Shown here: one piece after another, positions 6,143 to 10,950 of the stretch | How the letters are laid out: each line of letters opens with the position of its first letter | Position numbering within the stretch: the first letter of the stretch is position 1 | Origin: Sinorhizobium sp. | GTDB taxonomy: Bacteria > Pseudomonadota > Alphaproteobacteria > Rhizobiales > Rhizobiaceae | DNA: 10,950 bases | NCBI GenBank assembly: GCA_031178305.1 | Contig: JAPSJG010000083.1 | Location: forward strand, 1-10,950 | Direction: 5' to 3' | Position numbers and translations under genes: made by a program | Notes under the pieces: model-generated | What the model saw: only the letters and a program-made list of their open reading frames with translations | Databases searched by the model: none | What the model was told of the DNA's origin: nothing

Positions 6143-7447
6143 TCAGACACGAACGGTCTGTTCGACGAAATCGTCGGTGCCAAAGAATTTCATGTAGCGC
6201 TCCACCTCGGCAGGCTCGCCTATGACCTTGCGCGGATTGTCAGAGAGCTTGACGGCCGGGCGGCCGTTGGCTTCGCTGGCCTTGCAGACGATCGAGATTG
6301 GGTTGAGCCCGCTGATTTCCGTCGGCGCGCAACCGGCAAAATCATTGGTAAGGTTGGTTCCCCAACCGAAACTCATGCGCACGCGCCCTTCGAAATGGCG
6401 GTAGGTCTTGATGATCGTGTCGACGTCGAGGCCGTCGGAGAAAATCAAGAGCTTTTCCCGCGGGTCGCGGCCCATCTTCTTCCACCAGGCAATGATCTTC
6501 TCGCCGCCCTCGATCGGCGGGGCGCTGTCCGGCCTGAAGCCGGTCCAATCGGCAACCCAGTTCGGCGCGTTTCTCAAAAAGGCCGCGGTGCCGAACGCAT
6601 CCGGCAGCACAATCAGGAGATTGCCACCGTAGAGCCGGTTCCAATCCTGCAGAACTTTGTAGGGGGCGGCGCCAAGCTCCTCGTCGTTGCGGGCGAGCGC
6701 CGCCGCCACCATCGGCAACTCGTGCGCGTTGGTACCGAGCGCCTCCAGATCGGTATCCATGGCGAGAAGCACGTTGCTCGAGCCCGTGAGGGACGCACCG
6801 ATGCCTTCCTTCAGTGCCTCCACGCACCAGCGCTGCCATAAGAAGCTGTGGCGGCGGCGCGTGCCGAAGTCGGAAATGCGCAGGTTCGGATATTGCCTGA
6901 GCCGCTCGACCTTCGACCACATCTTGGCCTTGGCGCGCGCATAGAGCACGTCGAGCGTGAAGGGCCCAAGACCCTTCATAGCCGCGCGCGAGCGCAATTC
7001 GTTGATGATCGCGAGCGCCGGTATTTCCCACATCGTCGTCTCGACCCAGCGGCCACGGAAGGTCAGCTCGAACTGGCCTTCGCGCCGCGACAGCTCGTAA
7101 TCAGGCAGGCGGAACTTGGCGAGCCAGGCAAGGAAATCCGGGGAGAAAATCTGGTTGCGGCCGTAGAACGTGTTACCCGCCAGCCAGATCATCTCCTTTT
7201 TGGTAAAGCGCAGGGTGCGCGCGTGGTCGAGCTGGTCACGGAGTTCCTGCTCGTCGATCTCCTCGGCAAGGTGCACGGTCTTGGTGCGGTTGATCAGAGA
7301 AAAGGTCGCATCGACGTCCGGATAGAGCTTCCAGATCATCTGCAGCATCAGAAGCTTGTAGAAATCCGTGTCCAAGAGGCTGCGGATGATCGGATCGAGT
7401 TTCCAGGCATGATTATAGACCCGTCGCGCAATATCGGTCTTTGGCAT
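6143..7447 (-). CDS. pncB: nicotinate phosphoribosyltransferase
   Basis: Cytoplasmic NAD salvage enzyme: nicotinate + PRPP + ATP gives nicotinate mononucleotide. With the ATG at 7447 the product is 434 aa, the usual length for the alphaproteobacterial enzyme, and starts MPKTDIARRVYNHAWKLDP. Conserved elements in order are LLDTDFYKLLM (25-34), the aromatic/acidic WEIPALAIINE block (140-150), DFGTRRRHS (193-201), LGTNAHELPM (237-246) with H242 as the expected phosphorylated His, FSDGLDVD (336-343), SFGWGTNLTND (359-369) and KLSDNPRK (400-407). All look intact. The frame stays open upstream to 7558, but those 37 residues are low-complexity and lack family similarity. An AAGGAG lies 11 bases before 7447, slightly far but the best site. 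It lies downstream of pncA on the same strand, separated by 242 bases including the repeat at 7617-7689, so it may have its own promoter. Confidence 0.96.
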   Translation of the reverse strand: MPKTDIARRVYNHAWKLDPIIRSLLDTDFYKLLMLQMIWKLYPDVDATFSLINRTKTVHLAEEIDEQELRDQLDHARTLRFTKKEMIWLAGNTFYGRNQIFSPDFLAWLAKFRLPDYELSRREGQFELTFRGRWVETTMWEIPALAIINELRSRAAMKGLGPFTLDVLYARAKAKMWSKVERLRQYPNLRISDFGTRRRHSFLWQRWCVEALKEGIGASLTGSSNVLLAMDTDLEALGTNAHELPMVAAALARNDEELGAAPYKVLQDWNRLYGGNLLIVLPDAFGTAAFLRNAPNWVADWTGFRPDSAPPIEGGEKIIAWWKKMGRDPREKLLIFSDGLDVDTIIKTYRHFEGRVRMSFGWGTNLTNDFAGCAPTEISGLNPISIVCKASEANGRPAVKLSDNPRKVIGEPAEVERYMKFFGTDDFVEQTVRV

Positions 7448-7616
7448 CTCAGACAACGCTCCTTCTGGACTGCGGATCTCGAGCGGACGGCCCCGAAGGG
7501 CAGCGCAATCGGTTCCAAAAGCCACAGCAGATTCTGACAAAGAAACCGTAAACGGCACTTCCCGATCCCACCGCGGCGGGGCTGGAGCGGGATGCGCTCA
7601 CATGCTGTCGCGCCAC

Positions 7617-7689
7617 TGCTCTATCCCTCTTGTTCTCGCCGCATTTGTACGACGCCAGGCGATGCCGCCTGACTGCAAAATGCTCTAGA
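7617..7689. repeat. RIME-like palindromic intergenic repeat
   Basis: The pncA-pncB gap contains a nested palindrome: outer arms GCATTT (7641-7646) and AAATGC (7678-7683), inner arms AGGCG (7657-7661) and CGCCT (7666-7670) around ATGC. TGCTCTA occurs at both ends (7617-7623, 7681-7687) as direct repeats. The layout recalls the dispersed rhizobial intergenic mosaic elements (RIME), many of which begin TAGAGCATTTTGC when read on the minus strand, as here. The copy abuts the pncA stop codon. It may fold in the pncA-pncB transcript and affect its stability. The rest of the gap (7448-7616) shows nothing clear. Family assignment is from memory. Confidence 0.65.
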
Positions 7690-8289
7690 CTAGATCAGAT
7701 TGACGCCGGCATCGCGCATGCGTGCCGTCATCGCCGCAACCGAGCCGTTCAGGTCGATGCCACGGCAGGCGTCGAGCACTATGGACGTCGAAAAGCCTTG
7801 GGCGACGGCATCAAGCGCGGAGAAGGCGACGCAAAAATCGGTCGCGAGACCGCAGAGCTGGACTTCCGTGATGCCGCGTTCGCGTAGACAGCCGGCGAGG
7901 CCGGTCGGGGTCTTGTGGTCGTTCTCGAAGAAGGCCGAATAGCTGTCGATCTCCGCGCGGAAGCCCTTCCGCACGACCAGTTCCGTCGTCGTCCATCTGA
8001 GGCCGGGGTGAAAGTCGGCGCCCTTGCTTCCCTGTACGCAATGATCCGGCCAAAGCGTCTGCTCGCCATAGGGCATCGTTATCGTCTCGAATGGCGCCAT
8101 GCCGGGATGGCTGGACGCAAAGCTCGAATGCCCGGCAGGGTGCCAGTCCTGTGTGAGGATGACGTGCCGCGCCTGATCGATCAGGCGATTGACCGCTGGT
8201 ACGATTTCATCGCCGCCCTCGACCGCAAGGGCGCCGCCAGGGCAAAAGTCATTCTGAATGTCGATGACGATCAAGGCGTCCTTAGCCAT
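7690..8289 (-). CDS. pncA: nicotinamidase (pyrazinamidase)
   Basis: Hydrolyses nicotinamide to nicotinate and ammonia in the cytoplasm, feeding pncB. 199 aa, normal for the isochorismatase-like hydrolase family. The catalytic triad is complete: D10 (VIDIQNDF), K108 (VVRKG) and nucleophile C153 (GLATDFCVAFSALDA). Metal ligands are D48 and H50 in TQDWHP and H83 in WPDHCVQG. Start ATG at 8289 has GAGGAGG four bases upstream. Stop TAG (7692-7690) touches the RIME-like repeat. The gene sits 149 bases downstream of the OPX gene on the same strand, but the hairpin between them suggests separate transcription. By homology the enzyme would also activate pyrazinamide. Confidence 0.97.
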   Translation of the reverse strand: MAKDALIVIDIQNDFCPGGALAVEGGDEIVPAVNRLIDQARHVILTQDWHPAGHSSFASSHPGMAPFETITMPYGEQTLWPDHCVQGSKGADFHPGLRWTTTELVVRKGFRAEIDSYSAFFENDHKTPTGLAGCLRERGITEVQLCGLATDFCVAFSALDAVAQGFSTSIVLDACRGIDLNGSVAAMTARMRDAGVNLI

Positions 8290-8415
8290 GGGCCCTCCTC
8301 GCGATCCGCCAGAGCTAAGCCGACGATCGCCAAAATCGATTTAGACGCAAGATCAAGCATATAACGCGCTAGGCGGCAAGCATGTTCACCGCGCAGCCGC
8401 GACGGAGGCTCAGGT

Positions 8416-8434
8416 GGAGGCGCCGGGCGCCTCC
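8416..8434 (-). terminator. GC-rich hairpin after the OPX gene
   Basis: GGAGGCGCC (8416-8424) and GGCGCCTCC (8426-8434) are perfect complements, four bases beyond the stop codon of the export gene. Realistically this is a seven-base stem with a five-base loop. There is no T-tract on either strand, so termination would be of the non-canonical type or the structure protects the mRNA 3' end. Confidence 0.4.
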
Positions 8435-8438
8435 GACC

Positions 8439-9626
8439 TCAATTGCCGAGATCGTTGATATTGTCCGCGACATTGACGCCGGAATTCGCGATGCCGATCG
8501 GTCTCGCGATGAATTCCATGAACTTGGTAATGTCGACCGAGGGGTGGCGAGACGCATAGATCACGTCACGGTTCTTGATCGGGAAGGTCTGACCGACGAT
8601 CAGGCTGTCGGGGTTCGTCATGTCGAAACGGTAGACCATAGGGTAGCGGCCGACGCTGTCGGGTTTCATGCCCTTTTTGAGCATTGCATGGAAGCGGTCC
8701 TCACCGAGCAGGCTCATGACGATGTCCGGCTCCTCGTAGCGGAAGACGAAATAGCCCTTCGCATCGACCGTCCGGTCGGAGCCGCCGCCCGCAAGCGCCA
8801 CGGCCTCGAGCAAGTTCAGATCGTTGGAGCCGAACTCGACCCGCTGGTTCGCGCGGACCTGACCCAGAATTGTGAAGGTACGCGGGTCTCGCGTGACGAA
8901 AATTTGGTCGCCCGGCTTGACATGGATGTTTTCCGACGGGCTTTCGATGATCGACTTCAGAAGCACCGTCCCGGTCTTCTTGCCGCGCACGAGCGTGACA
9001 TAGGTCTCGTAGGGCTGGGCCGACGGGCCGCCGGCCTTGGCAATGACTTCGTTGATGGTCTCGCTGACGAGATTGAGCGGCACGACCGACGGACGGCCAA
9101 CCGCACCGGAAACGGTCACGATGCGCGAGGCCGTCGAGGTGCTCGTCACGATCACGTCCGGCTCCACCGCCTTCTGCCTGAGCGCATCGAGGATCGCCTG
9201 ACGCGCCTGCTCGAGCGTCAGGCCTGCGAACCTGACCGAGCCGACGTAGGGAATGGCCGCCTTGCCATCCGGCTGGACGACGAGGTCGATGCTCGTCTGC
9301 TTCGATTCCGTTGTGGAGAACAGCCCGTCGCTGCCGGCTTCGAAGATAGTAACCTTCAACTGGTCGCCAACGCCGATCACGACCTGGCCAACGCCGCCAC
9401 CGATTCCGAATCGGCGGCTGAGCGTCGTCGCCACGTAGTCGGAAACGAGCCGCGCGGACTGGCCATCGACATCGACAATATCGAAGACGGTGGCGTTCCT
9501 TCTACCGATCTCGGTGCCGGACTGGCCGGCCTCCGCCACGATGTCGCTGCTCAGGGGCCCCTCGCCCGGTACGGCCTGACATCCCGCAAGCGCGGTACAA
9601 AGCAGAAGGGCAGTCACACGTTTCAC
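8439..9626 (-). CDS. rkpU: polysaccharide export (OPX/Wza-KpsD type) outer-membrane lipoprotein
   Basis: 395 aa. The start is GTG at 9626 with GGAG seven bases upstream. A lipoprotein signal runs MKRVTALLLCTALAGC with the lipobox LAGC and lipidated C16. The polysaccharide export domain lies at about 82-163, opening with VIGVGDQLKVTIFE and containing the typical PDGKAAIPYVGSVRFAGLTLEQA (119-141). Two SLBB-type beta-grasp domains follow at about 168-245 (VSGAVGRPSVVPL) and 250-358 (ILGQVRANQRVEF). Family members form the outer-membrane channel for capsule or exopolysaccharide. The C-terminus (about 360-395) holds an amphipathic KFMEFIARPIGIA stretch consistent with the membrane-spanning helix of Wza-like proteins. 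Divergence from a ketosynthase gene resembling rkpA suggests the rkp-1 K-antigen region, hence the name rkpU. The symbol is less certain than the function. Confidence 0.9.
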   Translation of the reverse strand: MKRVTALLLCTALAGCQAVPGEGPLSSDIVAEAGQSGTEIGRRNATVFDIVDVDGQSARLVSDYVATTLSRRFGIGGGVGQVVIGVGDQLKVTIFEAGSDGLFSTTESKQTSIDLVVQPDGKAAIPYVGSVRFAGLTLEQARQAILDALRQKAVEPDVIVTSTSTASRIVTVSGAVGRPSVVPLNLVSETINEVIAKAGGPSAQPYETYVTLVRGKKTGTVLLKSIIESPSENIHVKPGDQIFVTRDPRTFTILGQVRANQRVEFGSNDLNLLEAVALAGGGSDRTVDAKGYFVFRYEEPDIVMSLLGEDRFHAMLKKGMKPDSVGRYPMVYRFDMTNPDSLIVGQTFPIKNRDVIYASRHPSVDITKFMEFIARPIGIANSGVNVADNINDLGN

Positions 9627-9641
9627 TACGTCACTCCAGTA

Positions 9642-9984
9642 TTCGGCACGGCGATGATTCCATTCGGATATCGGCGCCGCATCTTTCCCTGGCAGGGAAT
9701 CCGCCAGTCCCTGAAAAGCACAATCGCCGTCTCACAACAAGTCACCCCCGGCCGAGGCAGCCAAAATATTCGGCACTGCGCCTTACCGGCCATACCGCCC
9801 TCAAATCGATTACAGACTGTCGCCGTAATTGTCTTGGATGAAGATTACGAGGCGGATATCTAGGCCTTCGGGGTTGAAAGCTAGGCGGTATGAGTTAAAA
9901 GCTCGCTAATACTAAGAGGGAATACGGCGGGGAAAATCACCCAGGGAAAATATCCGCTCCGTTGCAATTTACGTTCGGCATTGC
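9642..9984 (+). promoter_or_regulatory. divergent rkpU-rkpA control region with three TTCGGCAnnGC motifs
   Basis: The 405 bases between the two start codons (9627-10031) encode nothing convincing. TTCGGCACGGC (9642-9652), TTCGGCACTGC (9769-9779) and TTCGGCATTGC (9974-9984) share nine of eleven bases in the same orientation, two near rkpU and one near rkpA. The AT content rises toward the rkpA side (about 9880-10030), as expected for a promoter. The repeated motif may be a regulator site shared by both genes, but it matches no site I can name. Confidence 0.35.
9685..9699. promoter_or_regulatory. 15-bp palindrome in the rkpU upstream region
   Basis: TTCCCTGGCAGGGAA is perfectly symmetrical around one base, 58-73 bases upstream of the rkpU GTG. 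A further half-like TCCCTGAAA follows at 9708-9716. It is operator-like in size. It is also the only strong dyad in this half of the control region. Confidence 0.4.
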
Positions 9985-9987
9985 AAT
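9962..9987. promoter_or_regulatory. paired TTGCAAT sites upstream of rkpA
   Basis: TTGCAATT (9962-9969) and the self-complementary ATTGCAAT (9980-9987) lie 45-70 bases before the rkpA ATG, with TTGCAAT starts 19 bases apart, close to two helical turns. Same-face spacing suits cooperative binding of a regulator. The second copy overlaps the third TTCGGCAnnGC motif. Confidence 0.35.
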
Positions 9988-10031
9988 GGACTAGAACAAT
10001 TTAAACGGCAGTTCAGAGCGTTCGATCATAC

Positions 10032-10950
10032 ATGACAGTTGAAATCATTGGGCGTGCATGCCTGGCTCCTGGAGCGCAATCGCCGCAGGCGCTATTCGAA
10101 ATTCTCCGCCAGGGCATGTGCACCGTGTCCAGAGTTCCCGCCGACCGCTGGGACCTCGCCCGATTTTGGCATCCCGCCTTGGGAACGCAGGGAAAGACCT
10201 ATACGTTTGCCGCCGGCGTTCTGGACCAGATCTATGATTTTGATCCCGCCGTCTTCGGCATGTCGCAGCGCGAAGCCATTTACATGGATCCGCAGCAGCG
10301 CGTATTGTTGCAGCTCGCCTGGCGCGCACTTGAGGACGCAAACATCTCGATCGCGTCGCTGCATGGCGAAAATGTCGGCGTGTATGTCGGTGCCTCCAGC
10401 CTTGACCATGCCAATCTGACGGTCGAGGATCCGGCCGCGGCCGGACCCTATTTCATGACCGGCAACACGCTCTCGATCGTCTCGAACCGCATTTCCCACG
10501 TGTTCGGGTTGAGCGGCCCGAGCATGACGGTGGATACTGCCTGTTCCTCCTCGCTGGTCGCCCTCGACCAGGCGATGCGGGCGCTCACCGCCGGCGAGAT
10601 CGACACGGCGATCGTCGGCGGGGTCAATGTGCTTGCCCATCCCCTGCCCTTCGTCGGGTTCGCGCAAGCGCGGATGCTGTCGCCCGAAGGGCTCTGCCGC
10701 GCCTATGACAATGACGGCGCCGGCTACGTACGCGCCGAAGGCGGCGTCGTGTTCATCCTGCGTCGCTCCGACCGCGCCCGCCGCGAACGGGACAGAAGCT
10801 ATGCGAAGATCGTCGCCACCGGAGTCAATTCCGCCGGCCGCACCAACGGCATCTCGCTGCCGTCGCGCGAGGCGCAAGCCAATTTGCTGCGGTCGGTTTA
10901 CGAGAACAGCGGCATCGACGCCAATCAGGTGGCATTCGTCGAAGGTCACG
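10032..10950 (+). CDS. rkpA: type I polyketide/fatty-acid synthase, N-terminal ketosynthase (partial, 306 codons)
   Basis: Begins at ATG 10032; an in-frame TAA at 10002-10004 excludes earlier starts. The frame is open to the window edge. Residues 3 onward are a beta-ketoacyl synthase domain: MDPQQRVLLQLAWRALEDA (85-103), GNTLSIVSNRISHVFGLSGPS (144-164, typical of modular KS), active-site C171 in VDTACSSSLVAL, FAQARMLSPEGLCRAYDNDGAGY (210-232), and at the edge VEGH with H306, the first of the two catalytic His. It condenses acyl units on an acyl carrier. In rhizobia a large KS-AT-type synthase of this kind, RkpA, leads the rkp-1 K-antigen region and is thought to make a lipid needed for capsular polysaccharide. 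The divergent OPX gene supports that name. The ribosome binding site is weak (CAGAGCG). Other domains lie outside the window, so another lipid synthase is possible. Confidence 0.9.
   Translation, partial: MTVEIIGRACLAPGAQSPQALFEILRQGMCTVSRVPADRWDLARFWHPALGTQGKTYTFAAGVLDQIYDFDPAVFGMSQREAIYMDPQQRVLLQLAWRALEDANISIASLHGENVGVYVGASSLDHANLTVEDPAAAGPYFMTGNTLSIVSNRISHVFGLSGPSMTVDTACSSSLVALDQAMRALTAGEIDTAIVGGVNVLAHPLPFVGFAQARMLSPEGLCRAYDNDGAGYVRAEGGVVFILRRSDRARRERDRSYAKIVATGVNSAGRTNGISLPSREAQANLLRSVYENSGIDANQVAFVEGH

Noticed and set aside
6134..6841. 235-residue plus-strand frame after the terminator
   Set aside because: Antisense to pncB and begins downstream of the plus-strand terminator; biased composition without a domain.
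7448..7558. 37-residue N-terminal extension of pncB
   Set aside because: Not similar to the family; the ATG at 7447 gives the standard length and N-terminus MPKTDIARRVYNHAW.
8382..9863. 493-residue open frame on the plus strand
   Set aside because: Antisense to the OPX gene; Arg/Asp/His-rich composition with no recognisable family.
10092..10949. 285-residue open frame on the minus strand at the right edge
   Set aside because: Shadow of the ketosynthase reading frame, which contains the DTACSSS active site on the plus strand.
1..10950. CRISPR array, toxin-antitoxin, phage or transposon
   Set aside because: No spaced repeats, no transposase or integrase motifs and no recognisable toxin or antitoxin among the small ORFs.

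Overview
The window looks like a chromosomal segment of a fast-growing rhizobium, most likely Sinorhizobium (Ensifer). It is GC-rich, alphaproteobacterial in protein content, carries a RIME-like rhizobial intergenic repeat, and its right end matches the start of a rhizobial rkp-1 (K-antigen capsular polysaccharide) locus. Species cannot be fixed from the sequence alone.

Layout from left to right. Positions 162-236 (+) hold an intact tRNA-Thr(GGU) gene. Positions 293-2194 (-) encode a KUP-type potassium transporter with a plausible sigma-70 promoter. Positions 2419-4668 (-) encode a bifunctional class A penicillin-binding protein with a long basic cytoplasmic N-terminus and a Cys-rich C-terminal tail resembling the BA14K motif. 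Positions 4781-5079 (-) hold a small secreted-protein gene split into two frames that overlap at ATGA. Positions 5355-5501 (+) and 5637-5849 (-) are two small hypothetical genes with good ribosome binding sites. Positions 6049-6128 (+) hold a short transcript candidate ending in a textbook intrinsic terminator. Positions 6143-7447 (-, pncB) and 7690-8289 (-, pncA) form an NAD salvage pair separated by the RIME-like palindromic repeat. Positions 8439-9626 (-) encode an outer-membrane polysaccharide export (OPX) lipoprotein, probably rkpU. A 405-bp divergent control region follows, and positions 10032-10950 (+) are the first 306 codons of a type I polyketide/fatty-acid synthase, probably rkpA, cut by the window edge.

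How the genes relate. pncA converts nicotinamide to nicotinate and pncB converts nicotinate to nicotinate mononucleotide, so together they complete the deamidating salvage route to NAD. The OPX protein and the ketosynthase-led synthase belong to capsular polysaccharide production and export and share one divergent promoter region. The left half holds independent housekeeping and envelope functions: K+ uptake, peptidoglycan synthesis and small envelope proteins.

No mobile element, phage, CRISPR array or defence system is visible. The points most worth checking are the BA14K-like tail on the penicillin-binding protein, the split small secreted gene, the small-RNA candidate at about 6049-6126, and the repeated motifs in the rkpU-rkpA control region.
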